Assembly: GCA_016708105.1 (NCBI GenBank)
Contig: JADJGJ010000001.1
Coordinates: forward strand, 1,922,001-1,986,000
DNA from: Crocinitomicaceae bacterium
GTDB lineage: Bacteria; Bacteroidota; Bacteroidia; Flavobacteriales_D; Crocinitomicaceae
Direction: 5' to 3'
Length of the DNA stretch: 64,000 nucleotides
Shown: positions 33,902 through 42,815 of the stretch, in pieces
How positions within the stretch are numbered: position 1 is the stretch's first letter
How the letters are laid out: each line of letters opens with the position of its first letter
Made by a program: the position numbers and the translations under genes
The notes under the pieces: generated by a model
Databases searched by the model: none
What the model was told of the DNA's origin: nothing
What the model saw: the letters and a program-made list of their open reading frames with translations, nothing else

Positions 33902-34576
33902 ATGAAAAATTTGTTCTGGTATATTGTCTGTCTGCTGATCATCACTGCATGTAAAAAAGACAACGGACCTATTTTTTATGGTTATCATTTTTTCCCGGTG
34001 AATGAGGGCAATTATATTATCTATGATGTGGTTGACATATTTCATGATGTTGCTTTGCTGCCTGCTCACGACACCAATTTTTATCAAATCAAAGAGCGTA
34101 TTGGTGAAACAGAGATAGATGGTGAAGGAGAAACTTATCAGAAATTATATCGGTATTATCGTTTGAATGACACCAGTGCATGGAGTTTACAAGATGTTTG
34201 GACAATCAAGCGCACATCACAAACGGCAGAAACGTTAGAAGAAAATAAGCGAAGAATTAGTATGGCTTTTTCCATTTCGTATGACCGGTTTTGGAATTAC
34301 AATGCACTCAATGAAGATGCCGAATTAACTGCACGCTATGAAAATATTTATGAGCCGCTATCTATTGGTGCAAATTCATTTGACAGCACAGTGCGCGTTG
34401 AAATTGAAAATACAATTAGCTTCATTGAATACCGAAGACAGTATACTATTTACGCTTCAGAGGTTGGTAAAATATACAGCGTGAAAAAAGATCTTGAAAT
34501 TTTAAATTCTGACACGACCGATATTAAAAAAGGCACAGAACTTTTTTACACTGCCGTTTCTTTTGGAGTAGAATAA
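33902..34576 (+). CDS. Hypothetical lipoprotein
   Basis: 224 residues with signal sequence MKNLFWYIVCLLIITACKKD; the Cys in ITAC is the likely lipid site. The beta-rich body (FFPVNEGNYIIYDVVD) belongs to a group often found in Bacteroidota lipoproteins, but I cannot name a family. It sits between hutH and the N-formylglutamate amidohydrolase-like gene with small gaps. Confidence 0.65.
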   Translation: MKNLFWYIVCLLIITACKKDNGPIFYGYHFFPVNEGNYIIYDVVDIFHDVALLPAHDTNFYQIKERIGETEIDGEGETYQKLYRYYRLNDTSAWSLQDVWTIKRTSQTAETLEENKRRISMAFSISYDRFWNYNALNEDAELTARYENIYEPLSIGANSFDSTVRVEIENTISFIEYRRQYTIYASEVGKIYSVKKDLEILNSDTTDIKKGTELFYTAVSFGVE

Positions 34577-34593
34577 ATTCAAAAAATTCAGCC

Positions 34594-35397
34594 ATGACAA
34601 ATTCTCCTTTTCAAATTCTACCGGCTACGGGAAAAGCCGCACCAATAATCATAAGCATTCCACATTGTGGTATTGATTTTCCGGATGAATTGAAAGATAA
34701 ATTCTTGCCTGAACAAGTTCAATATTTAGATGACACCGATTGGTATTTACAACTTCTAAATGACTTTGCACCTGAACTTGGCATTACAGTGATATACGCC
34801 AGATACAGCCGCTGGGTAATTGATTTGAACCGAGACCCGCATAGCGTTCCACTTTATAACGACGGAAGATTAATTACCGGTTTGACAACAAGTACTGACT
34901 TTCTTGGCAATCCATTATATCATTCAGGACATGAGCCTGATCAAGCTGAAACTGAAAGAAGATTAGCTCAGTATTACTGGCCTTATTACCAAAAAATAGA
35001 ATCGCTGCTTAACGAACGTAAAGCCACATTTGGCAAAGCCTTACTTTGGGATGCACATTCAATCAGACGGGTCGTTAAATCAATCAGACAAGACCCTTTT
35101 CCTGAAATGATTTTAGGTAATAATGATGAAAAATCTGCTGCAAAAAAATTCATTGAAATCACGCTAAAAAATCTTTCTACTACATATCAGGTCAGCCACA
35201 ATACGCCTTTCAAAGGAGGACACATAACCCGCTATTTTGGCAAACCACAAGATGAGATTCATGCCTTGCAATTAGAACGTTGCAAAAATTTATACATGGA
35301 TGATCAAGAGCGTCATTATGATCAATCAAGAGCAAACAAAATGCGTGAAGTATTAAAGAAAAATTTTTCTGAATTGATTGAGGGGTTGGTGAGGTGA
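34594..35397 (+). CDS. N-formylglutamate amidohydrolase family protein
   Basis: 267 residues. PIIISIPHCGIDFP (residues 17-30), DDTDWYLQ and RYSRWVIDLNRDPHSVPLY match the family active-site regions, and LLWDAHSIRR is a further signature. The family includes HutG, which hydrolyses N-formylglutamate in one route of histidine degradation. Its location three genes after hutH fits this role, though members with other functions are known. Confidence 0.82.
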   Translation: MTNSPFQILPATGKAAPIIISIPHCGIDFPDELKDKFLPEQVQYLDDTDWYLQLLNDFAPELGITVIYARYSRWVIDLNRDPHSVPLYNDGRLITGLTTSTDFLGNPLYHSGHEPDQAETERRLAQYYWPYYQKIESLLNERKATFGKALLWDAHSIRRVVKSIRQDPFPEMILGNNDEKSAAKKFIEITLKNLSTTYQVSHNTPFKGGHITRYFGKPQDEIHALQLERCKNLYMDDQERHYDQSRANKMREVLKKNFSELIEGLVR

Positions 35398-35403
35398 GAA
35401 CCA

Positions 35404-36792
35404 TCAAAACCCCAACCCCGTCAACTGCTCTGCAATTTTTTTTCTGCGAGTGGCAAATTTTTCAAGGATATCTTTTTTAACTGAAGTAATGCGCACAGTA
35501 TCCATAAATTTTAGCGCATAGTTGTAAGCAATTACACCTGTAATAGCAGGGACAGTTAGAAAGTAGGCCAAGCCCAACCAATAACTTGGATAAACAAATT
35601 CATAGAACAACCAAATAACCGGAAGGTTGAGAATAAAATCAATCGTTGTTCCAAGCAACAATTTAACACCACTCCAGAAAACTTTGCGGCGAAACATTTT
35701 TTCAACTAATTTTTTCACCAGAATATAGGCAAGAAAATTATGTGCAAATCCAACTATAAAAACTGGAAACAAAAAAATCAAAAACAGCAAGCGGAGCAAT
35801 AGATTTTTATTCTGTGATTTTGAATAATGATACACCCAGTTCTCATTCACCTTTTGTTTTTTCTGATCGGTAAAATAATTTTCTAATTCAGATTTTATTC
35901 CTGTCCATTGAGCATCTTCAGCCTTGTAATTTTCATTCACGCGCTGGGCAGTTGCTTTGGAATTCTCCCATCGTTTAACCAAGGGAATACGGGTGTCACG
36001 ATACCAATGATTCATACCCTTGCGGGTTATTGCCATGATGTGATCAACAAATGGTGCCAGAGATTTATCTTTCACATACGTGATTTGATCTTTCAGATTT
36101 TTATCCAATTCACGGGTGAGTTGTGTTGCCGCTTTATTTGGATTTTCTTCGTATGTTTTTTGAAAATCTTTCAGGTGAATGACAGGCCCGGCTGAAATCA
36201 ACAAATCACAATTAAACGATGTTGGGTCAGAATAATTTACTCCGACGGTCTGCACTTTAATATCTTCACTCCAGTTAGTTGCTTCCATGGCACCAAAAGC
36301 AATTCGTGCCGGCCCCTTTTTCATAGTTTTTAAACTGCGAATAAATACGTCATCCGTATATCCTTCACCAAACATAATGAGGGATCTTTTTTTCTGAAGA
36401 ATACCAATGGCATCTTTAAATGAAGCTAGATTTTTTTCTGCACTGTCACTTCCATCTTCTGCCGTTCTGTAAATAGGCACCATGTGACAAGCCCATGTAA
36501 CAGGTTTCAGCCAAGGTTTAAAAACATCACTCCGCGTCATAAAGTGAATGATGGGATTATGAAAATTCGCAATGATCAAAGGATCAATAAATGCACTGGG
36601 GTGATTACACACAAAAATAGTTTGTGCCTTAAAATTTTTCTGAGTATTCAAAACCTTCGTTCTCCGGTAAAAAACACGAAGCATATAAGGTAATGTTAAC
36701 CAAAGATATAAATACAGTGGACGCATAACTGGGTACAAAGCTACAAATAATCTGTGATTAGCTAATGAAATGGCACTTATCCAACTTGACAT
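35404..36792 (-). CDS. PlsC-like acyltransferase
   Basis: 462 residues. Motif I reads NHPSAFIDP, then FGEGYTD (motif III with Gly for Pro) and TVGVNYSDPTSFNCDLLISAGPVI. A C-terminal half with several membrane segments mirrors the gene at 20360-21703, with which it shares the whole architecture (plus strong local similarity, e.g. VGxNYSDP). ATG at 36792 is preferred to a TTG at 36825. It probably acylates a glycerolipid; the substrate is unknown. Confidence 0.8.
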   Translation of the reverse strand: MSSWISAISLANHRLFVALYPVMRPLYLYLWLTLPYMLRVFYRRTKVLNTQKNFKAQTIFVCNHPSAFIDPLIIANFHNPIIHFMTRSDVFKPWLKPVTWACHMVPIYRTAEDGSDSAEKNLASFKDAIGILQKKRSLIMFGEGYTDDVFIRSLKTMKKGPARIAFGAMEATNWSEDIKVQTVGVNYSDPTSFNCDLLISAGPVIHLKDFQKTYEENPNKAATQLTRELDKNLKDQITYVKDKSLAPFVDHIMAITRKGMNHWYRDTRIPLVKRWENSKATAQRVNENYKAEDAQWTGIKSELENYFTDQKKQKVNENWVYHYSKSQNKNLLLRLLFLIFLFPVFIVGFAHNFLAYILVKKLVEKMFRRKVFWSGVKLLLGTTIDFILNLPVIWLFYEFVYPSYWLGLAYFLTVPAITGVIAYNYALKFMDTVRITSVKKDILEKFATRRKKIAEQLTGLGF

Positions 36793-36846
36793 TTTATTGA
36801 AAAATGAACGAATAAGACTATTCAATCTATAATTTCAAGTTTTAAT

Positions 36847-36854
36847 TAGTTTTG
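36847..36854 (+). promoter_or_regulatory. -7 promoter box (TAGTTTTG)
   Basis: TAGTTTTG ends 27 bp before the ATG at 36882. Because it sits across the alternative TTG start at 36852, it favours the ATG. No -33 partner was found. Confidence 0.35.
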
Positions 36855-36881
36855 TACAAACATATCCCCAAAACAAATTTT

Positions 36882-37715
36882 ATGGTGGCTTTTTTGGTTT
36901 CTGTCGCTGTGGTTGCAATGGTTATTTACCTGTTTACTTCAAGATCAAAAAAAGGTAGCTCCGGTATGCGAATTGGCATCATGAGGTCTCCTTTGTGGGT
37001 GGGTATTGAAAATGCAGGTAGCTACAAAGACTTGGACAATAAACTCATTATATTTTATCATCAGTTGCTTACCAAACACATTGACTATTACCGAAAACTT
37101 GACAAAACAGACAGAAAAAAATTCATTGACCGTTTACATGAATTAATTGAACATATGGAATTTCAAGGCCGCAACGGACAGGCAATTAACCTCAAAGTAA
37201 GTGCACTATGCTGCGCCCCGGTTATTCAAATCACAATGGGACTTGACACGTGGTTGTTCAATCAGTATCACACCATTGTTGTTTATCCGCGTCAATTTTT
37301 CTCTGAGACACAACGAACTTATGTAAAAGGCGGCGTGTCACGCGGTGATGCAATCTTTTTGTCTTTTGAAGATTTATTGAAAGGATACGCACATCCCACT
37401 GACGCACTTAACTTAGGTTTACATGAAATGGCTCATGCTATCCATATTGAATATTTTGATGATGATTTTGAAAAACGATTTCCGCATTGGGAACAAGCAG
37501 CAGAACAGGAAGTAATAAAAATGCGTGGCCAGCAAGATAAAGTACTGAGAAATTATGCCGGACAAAATAAGCATGAATTATTTGCTGTTTGTATTGAAAC
37601 TTTTTTTGAACAACCGGATGAAATGAATAGCAAAGCACCTGGTTTGTACCAGGCCATGTGTGCGCTGCTCAATCAAAACCCATTAAAGATGACGGCATCA
37701 AGAGTTAACCATTGA
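36882..37715 (+). CDS. MtfA-type zinc peptidase (M90)
   Basis: 277 residues. One N-terminal membrane helix (about 1-18), then a domain with HEMAH at 181-185 (zinc motif HExxH) and DDDFEKRFPHWE following. The pattern SLEDLxxGYAHPxDxxNxGLHEMAHAI fits MtfA, a peptidase that in Escherichia coli binds the Mlc repressor. Here no Mlc homolog is near. It is anchored, unlike the cytoplasmic MtfA of E. coli, if the first helix is real. Its end is overlapped by the upstream part of the next open frame, but the real next start is 37772. Confidence 0.75.
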   Translation: MVAFLVSVAVVAMVIYLFTSRSKKGSSGMRIGIMRSPLWVGIENAGSYKDLDNKLIIFYHQLLTKHIDYYRKLDKTDRKKFIDRLHELIEHMEFQGRNGQAINLKVSALCCAPVIQITMGLDTWLFNQYHTIVVYPRQFFSETQRTYVKGGVSRGDAIFLSFEDLLKGYAHPTDALNLGLHEMAHAIHIEYFDDDFEKRFPHWEQAAEQEVIKMRGQQDKVLRNYAGQNKHELFAVCIETFFEQPDEMNSKAPGLYQAMCALLNQNPLKMTASRVNH

Positions 37716-37771
37716 GCACGTTTTTACGTCTACTAAGTTGTTCACGTCATGATTTATATACAACAAATCGT

Positions 37772-40075
37772 ATGATTAAAAAATTTTCTGCATTCCTCTT
37801 CCTACTATATTTTTCGTTTTCAGTCAAAGCACAATTTGGTTTTGAACGTATTGACACCATTGATGTATACCGCAGTTCAATTCTACAAAAATACGCTTGG
37901 GTAGGCGGTTTAGATTACGCTCAATTTTCAAATATTGATTTAGATTTTGATGGTACTGAAGATGTATTTGTATTTGATCGTACCAACAACAAAGTACTTA
38001 CATTTATTCAACAAGGCATACCCGGAACAATTGATTTGGTATACGCCCCGGAATATGAATCAAAATTTCCGGAATATAAAAACATCTTTGATCCCTATGA
38101 AGACGAAGATTATTTATTTAACTGGGTATTGCTTGTAGATTATAATTGTGATGGCAAGAAAGATATTTTTGCTGCAAGATCAGGTGGAATAAAAGTATAC
38201 AAAAATACCGGCAACAGTACTGACGGCCTTTCGTTTGAGATTGTATCACTCAGGTTAAAATCTTTTCAATATACCATGCAACAATACTTATATGTTAGCA
38301 ATGCTGATTTGCCAGGTATCAAAGATATTGACGGAGATGGCGACGTAGATATTCTCACGTTTGGAGGCACAGGTCAGGCAATTGAATATCACAAAAATCT
38401 TAGCATGGAAACGTATGGGCATTGTGACTCACTCTACTTTGAAATGAAAAATATTTGCTGGGGATTATTTCAAGAATCTGCCACTACCAATTCAGTAACA
38501 TTATGGGATACACTCTCCTACCCTTGTGATGATCAAATTGCTAATCCTGAATCATGGCATCCTTCAGGTGGCGGTGACCGACATTCAGGATCTACGGTTA
38601 CGCCGTTGGACATGAACAATAATGGTGTGATGGATCTACTGGTAGGTGACATTTCTTATGGTAATCTGGTGATGTTAATGAACAGCGGTATCGCACCAAA
38701 TACTGATTCAGGCATGAACTCAGCTGATCCAAATTTTCCGTCATCATCACTGGCTGCTGATGTGAGTATTTATCCCGGCGCATATCATGTTGACATCAAC
38801 AATGATGGTAAACGAGATTTAGTTGTCACGCCCTCATCAAAAGTAGGTTCTGAAAATAGAACGGCAACGTGGTACTACTTCAACACAGGCACTGATCTAT
38901 CACCCGTATTCATTTATCAGCAAGATGATTTTATGCAAGATGGAATGATTGATGTCGGATCTCGTTCATTTCCTGTTTTTTTTGATCACAACGGAGACGG
39001 TTTGAAAGATTTAATTGTGAGCTCACAAGGCCATTTTGATTCAGGAACAGGAAATCAGATTTCATCTATTTATTATTATGAAAATACAGGTACGCTGGCT
39101 AATCCTGAATTCACTTTTGTTACTGATGATTATATGAATATTTCAACTATGGGCATAGGGCTGAGTCTCTACTTCTACCCTACGTTTGGTGATTTAGATA
39201 ATGATGGTGATGAGGATATGGTGCTGGGTGAATATTCTGGATATTGTTATTACTTTGAAAACACGGGAGGTGCCGGTAACCCTGCAATCTTCAGTACATA
39301 TATCATGTTGAATGATTACATGAGCAATCCGTTGGTTACACCTACTAATGCAGGCATTTATATTGTTCCGGTACTGGTTGATCTTGATCGTGATGACGAT
39401 CTTGACTTGGTGCTTGGAAGAAGGAATGGGCAAATAAATTATTATGAAAATATTGGCAATGCATCAGCGTATAGTTTTATGTATCTTACCAATAATTTGG
39501 GAGGCATAAATGTTTCTGAATGGTGGTCTATTGAAGGCTTTGCTGTACCGCAGTTTGTTGATGTAAACGGAACGTACAAAATGATCATAGGTGCAAAAAA
39601 TGGATATCTGCATTTATATGATTCTATTGAAGGAAATATTGGAAATTATTTTCACCTGGTTGATTCAACATTGGATAATATTCAAACCGGAACATACGCA
39701 GCGCCGGCAATTTATGATTTGAATAATGACGGGCGCTACGAAATGGTAGTAGGCAATGAACGGGGTGGTTTAGTTTTATTTAAATCTGCTGACACTTCAA
39801 ATATTGGAGTGAAAGAAATTGCCTCGACCGGTGAAATAAAAGTATATCCAAACCCCGCTGAAAATTGTGTAACTATTGATTTCTCAAATGTCTATGCCAA
39901 CAATAATCAAGCAATACACATTGAGGTAATTGATATCACCGGCAGAAAATTCATGGAATTACCCATATCAGAAAGCAAAGTTCAACTCAACATTTCTCAG
40001 TTGCCAAAGGGAACTTACATACTGAAAATTACCAGTGGTGATCTAGTATTCACAAAAAGAATAGTCAAGATATAG
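37772..40075 (+). CDS. FG-GAP/VCBS repeat protein with T9SS sorting domain
   Basis: 767 residues. Signal peptide MIKKFSAFLFLLYFSFSVKA, then about eight FG-GAP/VCBS calcium-binding turns (DLDFDGTED, DIDGDGDVD, DMNNNGVMD, DINNDGKRD, DHNGDGLKD, DLDNDGDED, DLDRDDDLD, DLNNDGRYE), which build a beta-propeller-like body. The last ~75 residues (VYPNPAENCVTIDF ... LPKGTYILKI) form a type A C-terminal domain for the type IX secretion system. Probably surface-exposed or secreted; its ligand is unknown. Confidence 0.9.
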   Translation: MIKKFSAFLFLLYFSFSVKAQFGFERIDTIDVYRSSILQKYAWVGGLDYAQFSNIDLDFDGTEDVFVFDRTNNKVLTFIQQGIPGTIDLVYAPEYESKFPEYKNIFDPYEDEDYLFNWVLLVDYNCDGKKDIFAARSGGIKVYKNTGNSTDGLSFEIVSLRLKSFQYTMQQYLYVSNADLPGIKDIDGDGDVDILTFGGTGQAIEYHKNLSMETYGHCDSLYFEMKNICWGLFQESATTNSVTLWDTLSYPCDDQIANPESWHPSGGGDRHSGSTVTPLDMNNNGVMDLLVGDISYGNLVMLMNSGIAPNTDSGMNSADPNFPSSSLAADVSIYPGAYHVDINNDGKRDLVVTPSSKVGSENRTATWYYFNTGTDLSPVFIYQQDDFMQDGMIDVGSRSFPVFFDHNGDGLKDLIVSSQGHFDSGTGNQISSIYYYENTGTLANPEFTFVTDDYMNISTMGIGLSLYFYPTFGDLDNDGDEDMVLGEYSGYCYYFENTGGAGNPAIFSTYIMLNDYMSNPLVTPTNAGIYIVPVLVDLDRDDDLDLVLGRRNGQINYYENIGNASAYSFMYLTNNLGGINVSEWWSIEGFAVPQFVDVNGTYKMIIGAKNGYLHLYDSIEGNIGNYFHLVDSTLDNIQTGTYAAPAIYDLNNDGRYEMVVGNERGGLVLFKSADTSNIGVKEIASTGEIKVYPNPAENCVTIDFSNVYANNNQAIHIEVIDITGRKFMELPISESKVQLNISQLPKGTYILKITSGDLVFTKRIVKI

Positions 40076-40084
40076 AGACTGATC

Positions 40085-40789
40085 TTAGTCTCCGGTTATG
40101 GTGTTGAACAAATCAGTTAATTTGGCATTGTAATCATCGTAATCAATTTGATCAAGTTCATTTGAACGTTCAAATTCTGAGTCTTTCACTTCACGCTCTT
40201 TAAATCCGCTGATCTCTAAATGCATGCGCACACCGTACTGGTCAATATCATAAATCAGCGGCACACCAACTACATTATTATAGTTAGAGAACCAGGTAAT
40301 ATTTTGTAATGAAAGATCTTCAGTGAACCATGATTCAAATTCAGGCACCGTATCACTGTCATATTTAACGGTATATTTTTTTGCCCACAAACCTTTTAAG
40401 CTATCAGCTGTTGATGTTGGAGTAACAGTATAGTTTGGCAAATTTTTTCTGAATGTATTCTGGTCATTTTGGTCAAGTACGGTGTAAAATAAATCAGAGC
40501 CAAAATCCAGTCTCATTTCTAATTCTTTCGTTGCTTCATCAGCGTAAATGTCTGTTCTGAACATTCTGCCGCGCTTAACAATGGTTAGCATTTTTGAACC
40601 TTTAAAAATAAGGGTTGCTTCTTTTGGTAAAATTGCCTTCATACCAATTGATAAATCTGTATTGTAGGGATAGGTAATATCAAATGTAATCTCACCCTCT
40701 TGGATATAACTTTTTCCACAACCGGTAATAACGAGAGTCAACGTCAGTATAACTGAAACGTGAAGAATAATTTTTTTCAGGGTTTTCAT
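40085..40789 (-). CDS. Hypothetical lipoprotein, paralog of next gene
   Basis: 234 residues with signal MKTLKKIILHVSVILTLTLVITGC; the Cys is followed by GKSYIQEGE. The body has IEYEITYP-like start (EITFDITYPYN), MEMRLDFG and a ESWFTEDL segment; the C-terminus ends REVKDSEFERSNELDQI. It is a clear tandem paralog of the gene upstream (40883-41569). Family and function unknown. Confidence 0.75.
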   Translation of the reverse strand: MKTLKKIILHVSVILTLTLVITGCGKSYIQEGEITFDITYPYNTDLSIGMKAILPKEATLIFKGSKMLTIVKRGRMFRTDIYADEATKELEMRLDFGSDLFYTVLDQNDQNTFRKNLPNYTVTPTSTADSLKGLWAKKYTVKYDSDTVPEFESWFTEDLSLQNITWFSNYNNVVGVPLIYDIDQYGVRMHLEISGFKEREVKDSEFERSNELDQIDYDDYNAKLTDLFNTITGD

Positions 40790-40882
40790 GGTTAATTTTT
40801 TTCGGTTGCACGCTTGTCAGTCAAAGAACAGGCGTTTAATATTTCTCGTTCAGATGTAGTAGCAAACTTTTTAGTGATGTTT

Positions 40883-41569
40883 CTATTCCATTAAAATATC
40901 AAATAACTCTTGCGCAATGGCTTCATATTCCTGAAAGCTCACTTCTTTCAATTCAGGATTTCTATCAAACTCTTTATCCTGCACTTCACGTTCAGAAAAT
41001 TTCACGGCAGACAATCGCATAAGAACATCGTAGCGCTCAATATCATAAATCAAGGGCATCCCTTCAATGCCACTGTACGACGAAAACCAAAAAGGATCTT
41101 TTGGTGTCAAGGCAGTAGTAAACCAAGATGTCTCATGATTTGCACTATCTGTTTTGCAAGTCACAACATATTCTGAAGCCCATAATCCGGCAACACTGTC
41201 TTCATGATTGGCTTTCACCACATCGTATACTGGTTGAGAATTTTTTAATTGAGTAATTTCTTCAGCTGTCAGGATGGTGTATATAGCATGCTCACTTCCA
41301 AACTCCAACCGCATTTCTACTGACTTGGTTGATTCATCTGTAATGATTTGCGTACTAAATAATTTACCACGTTTAATTGATGTCATCACTTTAGTTCCCT
41401 TGAAAACACATGTCATTTCATCAGGCAACATGGATAGGGTGAATCCTGAAACCTGAATACCCGGATACGTTATGGTATACTCCAATTGTCCCTGTTCAAT
41501 TTTGTCGGCACCACATGCAGTAAGCAATGATAGCGCAGGTAACAGGATGTAAAGAAGTCTTTTTTTCAT
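40883..41569 (-). CDS. Hypothetical lipoprotein, paralog of previous gene
   Basis: 228 residues. Signal MKKRLLYILLPALSLLTAC with Cys as lipid site and GADKIEQGQLEYTITYP just after. It shares the KRGKLFSTQI, MRLEFGSEHAIYT, SWFTTALTPKDPFWFSSY and EFDRNPELKEVSFQEYE elements with the downstream gene. The 93-bp gap between them suggests one operon formed by duplication. Confidence 0.75.
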   Translation of the reverse strand: MKKRLLYILLPALSLLTACGADKIEQGQLEYTITYPGIQVSGFTLSMLPDEMTCVFKGTKVMTSIKRGKLFSTQIITDESTKSVEMRLEFGSEHAIYTILTAEEITQLKNSQPVYDVVKANHEDSVAGLWASEYVVTCKTDSANHETSWFTTALTPKDPFWFSSYSGIEGMPLIYDIERYDVLMRLSAVKFSEREVQDKEFDRNPELKEVSFQEYEAIAQELFDILME

Positions 41570-41807
41570 GCTGATTCTCATGGTTTCTTATTCAATTGTT
41601 TTATTCTTTGCCTTATCCATGTTTTCATTTGGGCGCAGTGAAGTTTTTAAAACTGAATACTTGCAATTAATCAGACAAATATATCATTTTCCCTGAACGC
41701 AGTAACTTGTAAAACGTATTATACCTATCATATTTATAATTTAAGCCCTATTGCACTGAGGCATTAGCTATTCAGATCAATCTGTTTGATCATCTGCATG
41801 GATACTT

Positions 41808-41838
41808 TCTGTATTCCCATTGAAATTGATTAACTTTG
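41808..41838 (+). promoter_or_regulatory. Arginase promoter (-33 TCTG, -7 TAACTTTG)
   Basis: TAACTTTG at 41831-41838 is a full -7 match; TCTG at 41808-41811 lies 19 bp upstream with one mismatch to TTTG. It is 17 bp before the ATG at 41856. Confidence 0.5.
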
Positions 41839-41855
41839 CAGGCTCTTACAAGATT

Positions 41856-42812
41856 ATGTCAGAAATAAAAATTATTGAAAATACGTCAGAAATTGCAGCA
41901 GGTACCAGAGGTGCTAGTCTTGGTGTGGCAGCATTAAAAGTTGCATCATTCAAAGCTGACAGCGATTATTTTGAACGTTATGAACGCTTTAAAGTAAATT
42001 CTGACAATGATGTGCTCTTTGAAGCCACGCCCTTTCGCACTGCAAAAAGAATAGATGCGCTCGTAAATATTTATCAAGATGTTTGTGATCAGGTATCCTT
42101 CATCCTATCCAACGGTGATTTCCCTATTGTTTTGGCAGGTGATCATGCAAGTGCCGGGGGAACCATTGCCGGAATTAAAAAAGCATTCCCTTCAAAAAAA
42201 CTTGGCGTAATTTGGATTGATGCGCATGCTGATTTACATACTCCCTACACCACCCCATCAGGTAACCTGCATGGTATGCCGCTTGCAACAGCTTTAGGTA
42301 TTGATAACCTTAAAGATAAAATCAATGAACCTCTTGCTGAAACTATTGAGTTTTGGAACACCCTTAAAAAAATAGGGAATATTTGTCCCAAGTTAACACC
42401 TGAAGACATTGTATTCATTGGGCTTAGGGATTTTGAAAAACCGGAAGAAAATTTAATTGCTGAAAATAATATTTCAGTATTTACCGTTGACGATGTCAGA
42501 AATCTCTCCCCGGATAAAGTTGCTGCAGCCATTGAAAAAAAATTCAGCAAGCATGATTTGGTCTATGTGTCTTTTGATGTAGACAGCATGGATCCTGAAC
42601 TGGTATCAAAAGGAACAGGCACCCCGGCAGAGCACGGCCTCAGTCCTGAAGAAACTTCTCAATTGATTGATATTTTTGCCCGATGGGACAAAACCTGCTG
42701 CATTGAGGTGGTTGAAATTAATCCATGTCTTGACAACAAGATCAATAAAATGGCTGAAACCACTTTTGATATTTTGGAGAATTTCACTCACACCATTGAA
42801 AAACGAATTTAA
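41856..42812 (+). CDS. rocF: Arginase/formimidoylglutamase-fold hydrolase
   Basis: 318 residues. Metal ligands appear as GDHASAGG, the WIDAHADLHTP set (D-A-H-A-D) and SFDVDSMDPELVSKGTGTP, with the substrate loop PSGNLHGMP. The SGNLHG and GTPAEHGL patterns fit arginase. It would hydrolyse arginine to ornithine and urea in the cytoplasm. It lies 3 bp before argS, a pairing with arginyl-tRNA synthetase that supports arginine as the substrate. Agmatinase or formiminoglutamase are less likely alternatives. Confidence 0.85.
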   Translation: MSEIKIIENTSEIAAGTRGASLGVAALKVASFKADSDYFERYERFKVNSDNDVLFEATPFRTAKRIDALVNIYQDVCDQVSFILSNGDFPIVLAGDHASAGGTIAGIKKAFPSKKLGVIWIDAHADLHTPYTTPSGNLHGMPLATALGIDNLKDKINEPLAETIEFWNTLKKIGNICPKLTPEDIVFIGLRDFEKPEENLIAENNISVFTVDDVRNLSPDKVAAAIEKKFSKHDLVYVSFDVDSMDPELVSKGTGTPAEHGLSPEETSQLIDIFARWDKTCCIEVVEINPCLDNKINKMAETTFDILENFTHTIEKRI

Positions 42813-42815
42813 TTT

